This document shows positions 35,201 to 47,480 of a DNA stretch of 64,000 bases, in pieces (within the stretch, counting starts at the first letter, position 1; each line of letters opens with the position of its first letter). The notes below the pieces were generated by a model. The model was given only the letters and a program-made list of their open reading frames with translations, ran no database searches and was not told where the DNA came from. Both the position numbers and the translations under genes were made by a program. The stretch covers positions 496,001 to 560,000 of the forward strand of contig JAJHZJ010000751.1 in the NCBI GenBank assembly GCA_023548195.1, in the 5' to 3' direction. Origin of the DNA: Bettongia penicillata ogilbyi (taxonomy: Eukaryota; Chordata; Mammalia; Diprotodontia; Potoroidae).

Positions 35201-35738
35201 GATCCTAAGAGTATCCTTATATTGCTTGTTATGAGAACCATGTGATTACTTTCCTACTTCTTTCCATTTTGTCAAGTGTACATTTTGCATTCCAACGACA
35301 TGTTAGGTCTATTGGAATTATGCCTTTTGCTGCAAAGTTTGTATGCTTGGCCCATAGACAAAGCGTGAATACAAAATGTCCAGAATGGAACTCCTTACCT
35401 TTTAAAGCTAGACTTCCTCCAAATATCCCTTTGCCTATTAAAACATGCCAGTCTTCTAGGAACAGAACTTTTGTATTACCCTTGACAATTGACATTAGAA
35501 GACATTTTAATTTTGGTTTCTGAAGAAACAGTCCATGCATCAGAAGCAGACCAAGGATGATATTTTGAACCAAATGAAGGAAATAGTATTGTGAAGATAA
35601 TCTTATAGACTTTAGGCTTATAAAGAAAGACAGATTGAATTTGAAGCAAAGCAATTTGGAAAAAATCATCGAGAAAAAAATTTGAAAGAGAATGACTTCA
35701 GCCAGAGTAGAAGGATAAATCTGATGTCTATAAATGAA
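35201..35738. other. Unassigned; open on both strands
   Basis: A minus-strand frame (35229-35768) and a plus-strand frame (35242-35523) overlap. The minus frame starts inside the adjacent HAL1 and runs across its end, so it is not a natural gene as it stands. No homology recognised. Confidence 0.35.
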
Positions 35739-35754
35739 TAGAAAAAGTAATTTT

Positions 35755-36746
35755 GACCCATTTTTCATACTTTTCTTGCATCTCTGTCATTTCTCTTCCC
35801 AGTTTTTCCTCCACCTGTCTAACTTGCTTTTCAAAATCCTTTTTGAGCTCTTCCAAGGCCTGAGCCCACCCGCCACCCCCCTGGGGTGTCTGGGGTACTG
35901 AGGCCCCGCCTTCCCTGTCTTTCCCTGATGGCAAGAATATGTCCTCATCTTCATCAGATCCAAAGGTCAGGATCATTTGCATTTGTTGGAAAAAACTCTC
36001 TATAGTCTTATTTTTCTTCCCTTTTCTAGGCATTTTCCCAGCCAGTTACTTGACTTCTGAGATTCCTTTCCACCTCCGCCTGGATCCGCCCAGCTAGTGC
36101 TTGGCCTCTGAGATTCAAATGGGCTTTCCGCAGCAAGCTTTAGTTCTGGCGCTGGGGTGGGGGCAGGGCCGCCTCCCAGGCTCAGCTCCCTCAGGGGCTT
36201 TATGCAGAGGCCTTCAGTAATAGAGCGGGTGGGGGCAGGGCCGTCTCCCAAGCTCAGCTCCCTCAGGTTTTATGCAGAGACCTTCTGTAATGAAGATCCT
36301 GCCTGCTGCTGGGGGATTCCTGAGTCCTGGGCCGCTGCCGCCTCAGCTGCCACCCACGCCTCTGCCTCTGCCGCTTCCTCCCGAGGGGGCCCGAGCCACA
36401 GAGACTCTCCTCTCCCCTCCTCCAGCCTAGCCTCTGTCACTGACCTGTAGCTTCTGTGGGCAGAGGGACTTTCCCGGCTGCCGGAGCTTCTGTCTCTGAC
36501 GCCTGCTTGGGTCAGCTTCTCTGGGGCCGCGGCCAGGGCAGCGCTGGGTGTGGGGTCCGCTTTCTGGGGAGACGGACCCCGGGGCTCTTCAGGGCTCTCT
36601 GGCACGGAAATCTCTTCCACTCCGTTTCTGCACACCTTGTATTGACCCAGAAGTTATGGGGGTCTCTTTTTACATTAATTCTATGGGCTTTGGTTTCGGA
36701 GCTCATAAACGTGCGTCCTTCTACTCCGCCATCTTGGCTCTGCCCC
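35755..36746 (-). mobile_element. HAL1-like element truncated at the 3' end, copy 5
   Basis: Read on the minus strand it starts with the complete 5' end (gggcagagccaagatggcgg), 5'UTR, and ORF1 from the ATG at 36033 through the coiled coil (EELKKDFEKQVRQVEEKLGRE) and stops within ORF1. There is no C-terminal half, 3'UTR or poly(A). A perfect 16-bp duplication, tagaaaaagtaatttt, lies at 35739-35754 and 36747-36762. On the insertion strand the site reads cctt|aaaatt, a canonical L1 endonuclease target. Loss of the 3' instead of the 5' end is the reverse of the usual L1 pattern. Confidence 0.85.
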
Positions 36747-36762
36747 TAGAAAAAGTAATTTT

Positions 36763-37084
36763 AAGGTGAAAAAGTACAAAACAAAACACAATTGTAAAAT
36801 AAGACATGAGTGAAAGAAATGAAAGGAAGTTGAGTGTGCCTGTCAAGTAAGTAAATGAGTTATAAAAGGTTCTACTTTTGCTTATGCAGTGCCAATGAGA
36901 TGTAAATACATAAGAAGTGTTAGAAAGATAAGGACCGGGCTATCATTAACTGAATAGAGGACAGTATCTGAGGTTCTGTGTTTGCATTTCTCCCAAAAAA
37001 AAGCCGATTTTATCTATACTCCAAGAACAGCCCAGTCTCCATTAAAAAAAAAAAGAGTTAGTAAATAAAATTTTGTTAAGTGCC
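36763..37084. other. Unassigned sequence
   Basis: No repeat or gene recognised. Confidence 0.4.
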
Positions 37085-37345
37085 AATATATTTTAAGCCT
37101 GGAAGGCTCTCCCTTCTCAGTTTTACCCATTTACTACTTTTGTTTCAATTTAAGTGCCACCTAAAATTCTACCTTCTACAGGAAAGCTTCCCTAGTCCCT
37201 TTCCAGTGCCTTCTCACTGTTAGTTATTTCCAATCTATCCTATATTTAGCATACTATGTATATTTTTATTGTATCTACACCATGAGATTGTAAGAATCAT
37301 GAAGACATGGACTATCTTTTGCCTCTTCTTTATATTCCCATTGTG
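37085..37345 (+). mobile_element. L2-family LINE 3' end
   Basis: Reads ttcaatttaagtgccaccta, ctacaggaaagcttccctag, ttatttccaatctatcctat and tgagattgtaagaatcatga, the L2 3' end order. The final tail motif is replaced by a (GT)n run at 37342-37362. Confidence 0.8.
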
Positions 37346-37739
37346 TGTGTGTGTGTGTGTGTATACATATGTATTTTCTAAATTCTTGCATGTCCATTTT
37401 AATTGAGTGAGGTAAATGTGATGTCCACTTTTCCATCTCTTCTTCCACTCTTTTCATAAATCATATTTATGAAAAGTAACAAGTCATATGTTGTCTTCCT
37501 CCTATGTACATTAAATTAACGTTTTCATCTTCCCTCATTTTCTCCTTTTCAAACTTTTGATACAGGGCCAATCTGCTCCAGTCTGGTCTTTTTTTCTCTT
37601 ATATAACTCCTTCTACACTATTTTAAGACAACATTATGAAGAAACTCTTAATTCTCCCTCAATTAGAATATTAGCAATATAGAATCAACCAGTTTCTTCC
37701 AGTTGCTCAAGTAAGTTTCCCACTCAGAGATTTCTCTTG
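37346..37739. other. (GT)n microsatellite and unassigned sequence
   Basis: The GT run at 37342-37362 is followed by unrecognised T-rich sequence. Confidence 0.5.
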
Positions 37740-38150
37740 ATTTGTTTTTGCATTTTAGCAATCTTACTCATATTTGGTCCTTTTATCAAAAATGTTTGAA
37801 AATTCTCTTCTCCACTAAAGGTTATTTTTTCCCTGTATGATCATATTTGTCTTTGAAGAGTAAGTTATTATTGCTTGTAAAGCTTTGCCATGTGAGATAC
37901 TTTATTCCAATATTTCCCCATGTTTATAGAACAAATGGTTATGTCACATAATCTTGACTATGGTTCTTTGGTATTTTTTTCTTTCTGGGATCTTGAACCA
38001 CTTTTTTATCTTTGACATGAGAGCTCTGAGTGTTGGCTGTGGTAGTTCTGGGTTTTTACTTCTTTTTGGTTCCTTTCAGAAGATGATTGCTGGATTCTTT
38101 CTGTCTTCACTGGGCCCTCTAATCAGCTATCAAGCATGCTACAGCTAAAA
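37740..38150 (-). pseudogene. Old L1/HAL1 ORF1, C-terminal half
   Basis: Aligns with 55540-55920 in the same orientation: ggtccttttatcaaaaatgt matches the EDFQAFLMKRP region, actttattccaat matches the area before the ITQDLAAS region, and ctttttggttcctttcagaa matches the area between RRM and C-terminal domain. It is heavily decayed and lacks UTRs. Confidence 0.65.
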
Positions 38151-39370
38151 CAAACAAAAAAACCCCAACCCTTCCCCCCCAAAAAAAAACAGAGACTGGA
38201 CATTAACCACCACTGTCACCCTCTTTTTTAGTCTTTTGGTGGATTGGCACATTTAAATTAAAGTTCACTACTTTCCTTATCTTTTGTAAGAAAAGACCAC
38301 CATGACAAGTTCACCCTTTAAGTGAGGCTGTAGTTCTTAGTATCTATGAATGAAAACCAGTGCTATGAGATTAGGTTGTGGAAAAATACTGACAGCATTT
38401 TTTTTAAGATTAATAAAGCTGAGTTCAAAAATAATATCTTGCCAGCTACCAGTTTATCTCCCCCCCTAGTATCTATGTACATGAAACTGTGTACCTTGAA
38501 ACTTGACATGCAAATTGGTCAGCTCCAGGTGGCCACTAAGATCAAAGTTTAACTATCCCATCCTTAGAACTGTACTTTGGAGTGTGTCCTCTCCCCCTCC
38601 CTCTGAGTATATCTTTCCTCTCTAGGAGTACATCTCTATTCCCTAGAAATCTGCAACTTCCATGGGACCAAACTTTCCACCTGAGGCGACCACTTGAATG
38701 GACCTGTGCCTCTATGATCCTCAAAGCAGTGCCAACCTTACATGAGTTTTATTCTATGTTAATATGTATATGTATGACTTCATATTAGGTACCCTTCTTA
38801 CCTTCTTGCCTTTCCTTTCCTCCTTCATTTGTCCCTATTATTTCTCAATAAACCTTTAATATTGTACTGGCCTCCATTTTATGATATATTATTTACAGCA
38901 ATGGAACTCATCAAAGGGCTTGTCTTCCACAACATCAATGGCTCACACATGGACCTTTTCTTTAGAAATAAAGTGGTTCCTGGACAAGGACTTTCCTTTT
39001 TGACTCTTGCACCTCCAGTAGGGACTTGGACAGTATGAGTCCAGTCCTAGAAAGCAAATATCAGAAATGAAACCTCAAGAGGAATTCCCTTATGTCCGAG
39101 GATTATCACAAGGCAGACACTCATTCCTAATCCTTATTAGGCAACTTAGAAGATGTCCTCACTTTACTAATCCCATAGATAACAGGACAGTTTATATTTG
39201 TCTCAAACAACATACAGAACATTAGGGACTCTGGGCTTTTGGACTGAGAATGAATGTTTCCATTCCCCATTGTGTACTTCTTATGGTGGACATGGAGGTC
39301 ACACACCAAGATTGCCTCTGCTATCAACTTTCAAGTAACAATAAAGTTCATTGATCTCATCTATGTCTGT
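38151..39370. other. Unassigned; possible LTR-like stretch
   Basis: 38540-39370 has two polyadenylation-type signals (caataaacctttaatattg at 38847 and acaataaagttcattgatc at 39339) and a GC/pyrimidine-rich body without L1, L2 or SINE signature. An old LTR is possible, but no terminal repeats were found. Confidence 0.3.
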
Positions 39371-41394
39371 CACTCTTCTTTATCAGAACTACTAGGAACT
39401 ATAGTCATTTAATCTGATGAGAACAGATTGGAAGTAGGGAATTAGAGAAGTCAATAAGAAAATCAAATCATTTAGCAAAGATCATGTACCAAAATAGCAA
39501 ATGTTGAAAATGGCTTATGGATTACACTGCAATCCAATATCGTGTCTAATGTAAGAGTTTAAAGAAAATCTTATAAATGCTGTCTACAAAGAGGGGTTGA
39601 TATAGTCAGAACATAACCAGGAAAAGATTTCAGAATAAACTTCTTAAAGAAATTACATATAATTAGAAAAGGAAATTTTTCATTTTAATTATTAGGCACT
39701 TAATAACATTTATTAAAGTATTATGTGTCAGAAACTGTGTTAGACCCTAATGATACAAAGATGAATATTACTCTTTTTCCTTAAGAGGCTTATAAACAAT
39801 CCAGAAAGAAAACCTATATGTTTGCAATATAACCAACAGAATTCCAAAATTAAAATGAGGTAAATTTAAGGGGAAAAATTCTTGTAAATAATGGAATTAC
39901 AATCCTTTTAACTCCTACCTAGATAACTTACCACACTTCATAACTGTTCATCCCTATTAGTGGCATTCCTTCACATAACTCAAAGAACTTCAAGAAATCA
40001 AGTTATTAAGAATGGGAAATAAGTTGAGAAAGAAATTCTATTAATGCAGAAGACTGGTCTAGACTACAATCAGCTGGATAAGTAAAGCATAAGAGATTAC
40101 AATTTCTTAGTTTACAAAAAAAAGGATTTGGAGATCAAATAACTTTGCAAGGCACTGCTTGATATTTGCAGGTAATAGGAAGTCAGTTGGTAGTAGAAAG
40201 ATCTGTACAGGAAGGCAATTAATAATTAGGAGCCAAAGTTTGCAGGGGAAATTTTGAAGACTCCTAAAAATTAATAATGGGTTAATGTGAGCAAAAGGAA
40301 TTCAAGATAATAAAATGTACTTTTACAAATTTATCTAGGGAAAAGGGATAATCAAGAAAAAATTGCTAATAAATGAGTGGGGGCATAAAACTTCTGATAA
40401 GTCTACCATGATTATAATACTAAACTATAATACTAAACTTTCTATAAAGTTAAATTAAGAGGAGACACATCAATGATTCGGAGATAATAAAAATCTTATA
40501 GAAATAGCTATTGTTTAAATGTGATTTGGGAAATATTGAGAATGTTTAGCACTTCATGCATTAAAAGAGGATTTCCTAAATGGTAACCCAGTCATCTGAA
40601 AGTTTTAGTACAATTTTCAATAGTTCTAAATTACTACAAGGTAATAACATATCCACAGTAGGAAAGTTTGATTTCCTACTTTATTGAAAAGCGGATCCTA
40701 ATGTCTAGGTAGGGGATTTCCATAACCAGTCTGTTTCTTAAAGTGTATTTTTCTGCATATCTTGCATGGTAGAAAAGAAGGGATGTAGACTCTGATTTAT
40801 GAGTGAGTAATAAAGAGCTAAAATTACTAATACTTGATTAAGACCAATGAAATAACACAGAGGAAAAATAATTAAAGGGGTTTACAGGTTGTAGGAATGC
40901 ATAAAACATGAGAATAAACATTTTTGTTTTGATAATATGAATATCTTTTTCTTATCTGATCTATATAAATTGACACTTTCATTACATTCTGCTCCCATTA
41001 ACAGCATTATCCTCTCCATCTCCACATACAAATCTTTAAGAACTTTTCTTTGCACAAAAAAGTATCATGGTTCATTTTTGAGGAATGGAGAAGAAAAGAA
41101 GCTGGTCTAAATCTGATCTTGTTGAAAAAACTGGATTTAAATCCAATATTAGCACTATATATTCCCCATCTACTTCTAGAAATTGCAGACCACGAGTAAA
41201 TATATATATTTGTTCTAAGCTAGGATTTTTCTTACCTTTTCCTTTTTTTTTCCAATTTGAAATCATGATCTAGGGATATCTACCAAAAAACTTAAGAATT
41301 AACAATAATATCAAGTCAGTCACTAGAAATCCAGTCAATAACCACTTCTCAATGACCAAGAAACTGACTTGTGAGCCAGGCCGTTTGAGTTGAT
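39371..41394. other. Unassigned AT-rich sequence with one ancient scrap
   Basis: 39685-39830 is an ancient module (acatttattaaagtattatg, then aaactgtgttagaccctaat). Nothing else recognised through 41394. Confidence 0.45.
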
Positions 41395-41970
41395 ATGATT
41401 GTTGCTTCCATTTTTTCTGTACTCTTCTAATAATCTTCTGTTTAGTCTCCTTGCCTCATTTCTTCCTACTGTAACCCACTCTTTACTCACCTGTCAAACT
41501 GATCTTCCTAAAATATGTCTGCTCATACAACTCCATATTTGTTAAATTTTCATTAGCTACATCCAGGATCAGATATAAATTTACTCTTTGGCTTCAAATC
41601 TTTTATGGATTCTTCCTACATTTATAATTTGCTTGCATCTTTGTTCCTTCCATATAATCCATGCTCCGATGAAATTAGCTTCCTTAATGTTATTTGAACA
41701 TAACAACATCTCTGGTTGTTGGAAATGTTTACTGGATATCCTCAGTACCTGGAATTCTCTGCTTCCTTATCACTATTTCCTCACTTCCAACTCTCTGGAC
41801 AAACTTTTCCCAGTTCTTGCTATTATTAATGCTTTTCCTCTTAGATTACTCCAAATTTATCTTATATGTATCTTATTAATTCATCAGTGTCTTCATGTAA
41901 TCTCCCCAGTAGACAACTGTGAATTTCTTGAGAGCAGGATTTTTTTTTTTAATTTTACCTTTCTTTATGT
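41395..41970 (+). mobile_element. L2-family LINE, ORF2 end and 3'UTR
   Basis: Blocks in consensus order: actgtaacccactctttact, gtcaaactgatcttcctaaa, ccaggatcagatataaattt, tttggcttcaaatcttttat, gtacctggaattctctgctt, and gtgaatttcttgagagcagg. The final tail is lost into a T-run at 41940. Confidence 0.85.
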
Positions 41971-43122
41971 AGTAACTTGCAGGTTTTCAGGGTCTACTGG
42001 TTTCATCTTGATCTCCTTTGCTATTAGGAACCCATTATTTAATTCCCTCCTATAGCTTTTTCTGGACTTAGAACAGTCTTTTGTTATTAAATTTCATTTT
42101 CATTTACATTTAAAGATATTTTGCCTTGTCCTTTGCAAAATTTGTGCTTTTATCAGTTGAATTGTTAAATTTAACCACTATGCATTTTAAAATTTATAAC
42201 AGGTTTTTTTTCTCTTTCTTTCTCTGAGGGCAATCTGTGGATTCTTTGAATTAACACTCTATTTCCTGTATTCAGTTCTGGAGAGTGTTTTTTTGTTTGT
42301 TTTGTTTTTGTCTTTCTCACATTGTTTTTTTTGGGGGGGTTGTTTTTGTTTGTTTTTACTATTACTTTTCTGGGAGACATATAATCCTTAAATTGCCTCT
42401 ATACATATTGTATTCAAGATGAAAATGTTTTGCTCATATGGAGATCATATTTTTTTAACTTTTTTTTCCATTTCTTTTTTCAGATTGGAGTTTTCTCTGA
42501 TGCATTTGCATTTTTAAGCATTTTTCTCTTTTTTTGTGTGTTTTTAGTGAGATACATCACCATCAATCCAATTTTCTTTTCTATTCTGGCAATTATTTCT
42601 GACTATAAATTCTAATTTCTCTTTTAAACCATTCAGCAACATTTTGCTACAGTTTTCTTGGAAATTCACAGAGTTGTCTGCCTCATCAGGTGTCGATTCA
42701 TTTTATTTTTTATTTTGCTTTTTGTTATAACATTTATTCATAGATATTTGGACTCTTACAGCTGACCAGGAAACCATATTTCCTTTTCTTATTAATATCT
42801 TTCCTTAGTTTTACCTGCTTATGCTCAATATCTTTAATTGGGTTTTCTTCTTCTTGAGGTCTCCAGTAACTTCAGGTTTTCTTTTCTTATAAATCTTCAT
42901 ATTCCTCTATAGCTCAAATTCTGACTCATTTTTTCCTCTGATGGTGACCTCCCTGAGGGCTATACCTTAAAGCTATTTCTGTGTCCACCTATAATTGGAA
43001 TTTATTCTTCTGCCTCAGTCCCTGGCCAAATGAATTCAAGGGGACAGAATGGACTTCATCTTGATGTCAATCCCAATTTTCATTCAGTCTTAGCAGAATC
43101 TTCTCTCCTCCCTGTCTCCTGA

Positions 43123-43125
<3 letters not shown>
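41971..43125. other. Unassigned T-rich sequence
   Basis: Includes T/G-rich runs at 42200-42350. No family recognised; some parts could be old L1 in reverse but no block could be aligned. Confidence 0.35.

Positions 43126-43176
<51 letters not shown>
43126..43176. repeat. (CA)n microsatellite
   Basis: About 24 nearly pure CA units. Confidence 0.97.
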
Positions 43177-43178
<2 letters not shown>

Positions 43179-43964
43179 TGTTGTCCTGATTTAATTACCT
43201 CAATTCTCTAGTTCTCTTTCTCTGAGACCTATTGCATCCAAGTGGGCTGTCATGCAGCTGAGCCAGGCAGAAATCACTTTCTCATTTTCTTTTTCATCAT
43301 ACCCAGTGAAGTAGTGGGTGTGGGACTGTGTTAAGTTCTGTTGATTATTGCCTAAGGTATGATAATAGGACATTGATAGAAGCTGCCACACAATGAAGCA
43401 GCTATAAGGAAAACGCTTAGTTGGTTCTGGAACCAGAGAACTAGGTGATTTTTTTTTTTGAGGATATGCTGAGTAATCATGTTAGGAATTAGTTATTAGA
43501 CATCTCAACTGTTATTCCATCAGATCATTACATTCTTAGAGTTCTAGGTGTCATACCATGGAGATAATTGCAATTACTTTACTTCTCACATATCATTCTT
43601 ATTATAGAAAAGTCTGAGAAGACAGATCTAGGAAAATTTCTAGTCCTGGTTAGGTATCAGTCACAGAACATGAAAGTGATCCAAATCATTCTTCCCTGTC
43701 ATGTGATACTTTGGCAAAAATCCACAAAATCTCAAAAGGCTGAAAGGAATATGAAGTCTCATTAGTCTTATTTATGCTAGAAATAGGACCTTGTATGTAT
43801 TGATATTTCACTACTTTACAAACTCTCAGACTAGGAAGGAGTCTCAGTTTCCCTCTCTAGCCTAATTCATACATGCAAAAGAATCCTCACAACAACATAG
43901 CTGAAAAGTAATTAGCCAATCTGTATTTCATGAGCTTTAAAAATGGAATTTGCTGCCCCTTTGA
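43177..43964. other. Unassigned sequence
   Basis: No gene or repeat recognised. Confidence 0.4.
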
Positions 43965-44052
43965 GGGAGAGACAGACAGACAGACAGAGACAGGCACGCA
44001 AAGAGAAACAGAGAGACAGAGACACAGGGAGGAGAGAGAGAAAGAGAGAGTT
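43965..44052. repeat. (GACA)/(GA)n purine-rich tract
   Basis: Units gacagacagacagaca then mixed gaga and caga units. Confidence 0.9.
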
Positions 44053-44349
44053 GAATATGTATCTCCAGGTTATGAAAAACTCTCAAAAGCTGAAATTACT
44101 CAATAATAAAGTAATTCCTCAAGATTTAATTATTTATGAGAAAGAAACAAAAATGCTAGGGTTCATATGAGGATAATTAACTCTTTCTATGAGATGTTTT
44201 CTGCCAAGATGAAGTAAATAGCCCACTCACTGGGATCATGAGTCGACTATGGGGAGGGAGAAAGATACTAAATCAATATTCATCGTGTAAAATTCTCTTT
44301 CATCTAAATCATGGAAACAAGTAATCTTGTAATCTTTTAACAAGCATTC

Positions 44350-44353
<4 letters not shown>
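44053..44353. other. Unassigned sequence
   Basis: No gene or repeat recognised. Confidence 0.4.

Positions 44354-44430
<77 letters not shown>
44354..44430. repeat. Compound (TA)n(GA)n microsatellite
   Basis: About 22 TA units pass directly into about 16 GA units. Confidence 0.97.
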
Positions 44431-44433
<3 letters not shown>

Positions 44434-45304
44434 CAAGGACTATTAGACATTGGGGATAGAAAGGCAAAGATAAAACACCCCCCAATCTGAAGGAACATCT
44501 GCAAGAGCACAAGACTGACTAAAATGTGTTCTCTGTATTGTAACTTCTCTAAGAAGTTTCACCAAAACTAAGGGTGGCTTAGAAAACTGGAAGGGTAATA
44601 TGTTTTGCTGACTGAGAAGAAAACAAGAAGCCATATTCTGTTTTCATCCTATTCATCAGAATGCATAGTTCCCCTCATAGACAGTGCTGGGCGTTTTACT
44701 GTCTTTCATCCTACAATGAACCATGGAAATCAGCCTATTAGCTGACTAATAATTACTTTATTTTGTCATTATGTCAAAATAATTGCACTTTCTGAAGCTA
44801 ATAGCTTGTATTCATTTCCTTAAAACACACAGACACAATAGACCTGGCATTGTGATTTAATGTTTTGAAAAAGACAAAACTATCAGGGTAAGTATTCCGA
44901 GGGAAGCAAAGATTGCACATAGCCATAAACACCCTGCAAGGCTGCATTGGGAAGTACGGATTCCTACCAATTGCACTTTAGCTAGGATAAACAATGGCAA
45001 AAAAAGAGAAACCAGGTTGTTTAGGGTGAGTTCATTGTTAACTTTAGGATGAGGAAAGGAAATTGACATTTGAAAATTTCATCTCATGGGAATGCAATGT
45101 AAATTATTTTTTGCTTTCTGTGTCCTTGTGTGTGTTTTTCTTCTCATTTATATTGATCAAAACATAATCTCATGAAGGAAGGAAAGGGGGATGTCCCCCA
45201 AATATGTTTCCTGGATTCAATGTGAAAACCAGATTTTTCCCTAACTTTGGATGTAATTAAATCAGAAGTGAGTGAAATCATTCAAATCTTAGGACCAAAG
45301 CTTT
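44431..45304. other. Non-repetitive island, possible conserved noncoding element
   Basis: No repeat signature. 44640-44830 has dense TAAT/ATTA motifs (for example gctgactaataattacttta at 44741), and 44880-45020 is similarly non-repetitive. Enhancer-like texture is inference. Confidence 0.3.
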
Positions 45305-45829
45305 AGAGGAAGGGGCCTCATGAGCAATCGAGTCTAACCACGTCATTTTGTAAATGACAACTATGAAGTCTAAAAATGTTAAATAAATTTCTTAAGGTCA
45401 CAAAAACAGTTACGTACCAGAAGCTGAATGCTTCTTCTGTTTTGAGGGCAGGGAGAGGGCAAGGGCCCTCATGCAAAGGGTGCATGAAAGCAAAGAAAAT
45501 ATCAGGGCCAGTAAACTACCATAATGCAAAGGAAACTATCATTGAATATATGAGAATTGCATTGAAATGCATTTTACAATCTCAGTTCCTGAAAATAATA
45601 ATGGCACTCACCACCATCCTTTGGTAAAGAGGTGGAGGACTCTGGGTTTGTAATACCACAGATACTATCAGAACAAGTTATTGTGTTGGTTTGTTCTGTG
45701 TAATTTTGTGTTCTATTATGAAGGAAGGTTGGCGAGAGCAAAGTATGGGAAGGCACAATGCTATTTTAAAGAAAAAAATTGGCAGATGTGTTTAAAACAT
45801 TTTAGAGCTCAGTAAGTGATTCATGGCAG
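45305..45829. other. Ancient SINE scrap then unassigned sequence
   Basis: 45305-45412 reads ggggcctcatgagcaatcg, gtcattttgtaaatgacaac and cttaaggtcacaaaaacag, an ancient SINE layout. The rest is unrecognised. Confidence 0.45.
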
Positions 45830-46075
45830 TGAGATGGTGCAATGGATCAAGCATAGGTCTTAGAATCAGGAAGACTCAATGTTATGAGTTCAAATCTAGC
45901 CTCAGACACTTACTGTGTGACCCTGGGCAAATCATTTAACTTTGTTTGCCCCAGTTTCCTCATTTGTAAAATGAGCTGCAGAAGGGCATGGCAAACTACT
46001 CCAATATCTCTGTCAAGAATTCCCCAAAATGAGGCCATGAAGAGAAATATCAAAAACAAGAGAGGTTTATTCACA
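45830..46075 (+). mobile_element. WSINE1/Mar1-like SINE
   Basis: Full order of blocks: gagatggtgcaatggatcaa, gttcaaatctagcctcagac, tgtgtgaccctgggcaaatc, ctcatttgtaaaatgagctg and the 3' ccccaaaatgaggccatgaa. Confidence 0.85.
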
Positions 46076-47480
46076 AATACTTGGGGATAAATTGTTTTTG
46101 TGAGGAATCAAAAAATTCTCTAAATGTAGATGGATTGGGGGAATTTATAGTGAGATAGGGAAAGTTTAGGCCTGAAGGTCTATGTCTAAAATTAAATATA
46201 TATACAATGGATTTAAGAATAAAAGCTTTCTTCAGTCTCCAGAGGTTAATGACCCTCTCAAGAGGGGCTCATTACATTTCATTAGGGTTCACCTGAGTGG
46301 AAAGTAAATGTTTCTTTGGAAATGAACTTTTGACTTATACAATGGAAATATAACTTAGTACCATGACACCTGCAGAAATACCATCTGCTTGAGATCTGGA
46401 CATAGATCCAAAAGTCTTTATATCCCTAGCATCTAGCCTAGTTTCTTGTCCATAGCAAGGGCTTAATGAATGCTTGCTATCCTGAACTGAAATAAATTAT
46501 TTGTTCTCCCATGATGTCTACAAATTGACAATGTTATATGATTTAAAGCTAGAAGAGGTTTCAGAAGCCCTTGTATCCAGCCCTATGATCTTACAGATTG
46601 GGAAATTGAGCCCTATAGATATCAAGTGAATGGCCTAATGTCACAAAGTTTATGTGCTCAGAGGGATTTGAAATTAACTTTATGTACAGCCCTCTATTTA
46701 ATACAGCACATGGTCTTTGGTCAGATGAACATAGGTCTAGTTTCTACAAATATCAGCCACTTAAATAACATTTTCTATTTACAATAAGCATCATATTTAT
46801 CCAGAGGAAAATCCCTTTCATGGCCGGGGCATCTAGGGAAACAGATGGTAGAGGTGGCATAATCTCTTTTACTAAGAGTTGTCTAGTTTAAGTTTGAATA
46901 AAAGTTTAAGCAAAGAAGTTTGTTGCAATGAAAATTCAGGAAAACTAGAATTTTAAAATTGAAAGGGCCTTACAGATTACCTAGGTAAGAGCAACTTTGT
47001 AAAAAAAGTGTGGGCAACTTTTTTATAAGGAAAATAAGTTTTTGAAAGCATTTACTAAGCAGGTACTTACTACACCACAGTAACATGATGTATAAGTATA
47101 TCAAGAATAAAAAAAGGGTCCCTGTTCCTAAGAAGCTACATTCTGATACTGGTACAACTCCATCCCCCTACACCAACACACATATTTGCATACATGCTTA
47201 TGTGTGTACATGCATATACATATATATGTATATGCACATACATATTTACGTATTATAGATCAAGAGAGAGACAGATACAGAGAGACTATATACAAAATTA
47301 ATGCAAAGTAGTTGTGGGAAGGTGGGCACTAACCTTCAAAAACCCCAACTTCCTAGTCCCTCAATTTATTTATTTCCCATGATGTGCCCCTCTACCCCAC
47401 ATCATCTATGCACAGAGATGATATTGCCATTACCCACAAGTGTTCTATTTTAGGGTGAGCTTATATCCTCTGAGGGGCTT
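46076..47480. other. Unassigned sequence with L2 and ancient SINE scraps
   Basis: 46405-46475 is an L2 tail (tatccctagcatctagccta, gggcttaatgaatgcttgc). 46535-46670 and 46940-47000 are ancient SINE pieces. 47040-47160 is the ancient catttactaagcaggtactt module. 47170-47290 is low-complexity CATA and GA sequence. The remainder is unrecognised. Confidence 0.5.

Noticed and set aside
35229..35768. 179-codon minus-strand frame as a gene
   Set aside because: Its start codon lies inside the inserted HAL1 and the frame crosses the target duplication, so it arose by the insertion.
38540..39370. Endogenous retrovirus LTR
   Set aside because: Only two AATAAA signals and pyrimidine-rich sequence support it; no terminal repeats, primer site or retroviral coding were seen, so it was kept as a weak note only.
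41588..42055. 155-codon plus-strand frame
   Set aside because: Falls within an L2 3' region and runs on into a T-rich tract; not a host gene.
41971..43125. Minus-strand L1 ORF1
   Set aside because: Texture is similar to reversed L1 but no block could be aligned in order with the known copies.
43126..43176. CRISPR-like regular repeat
   Set aside because: Simple CA microsatellite without spacers; no CRISPR array anywhere in the window.
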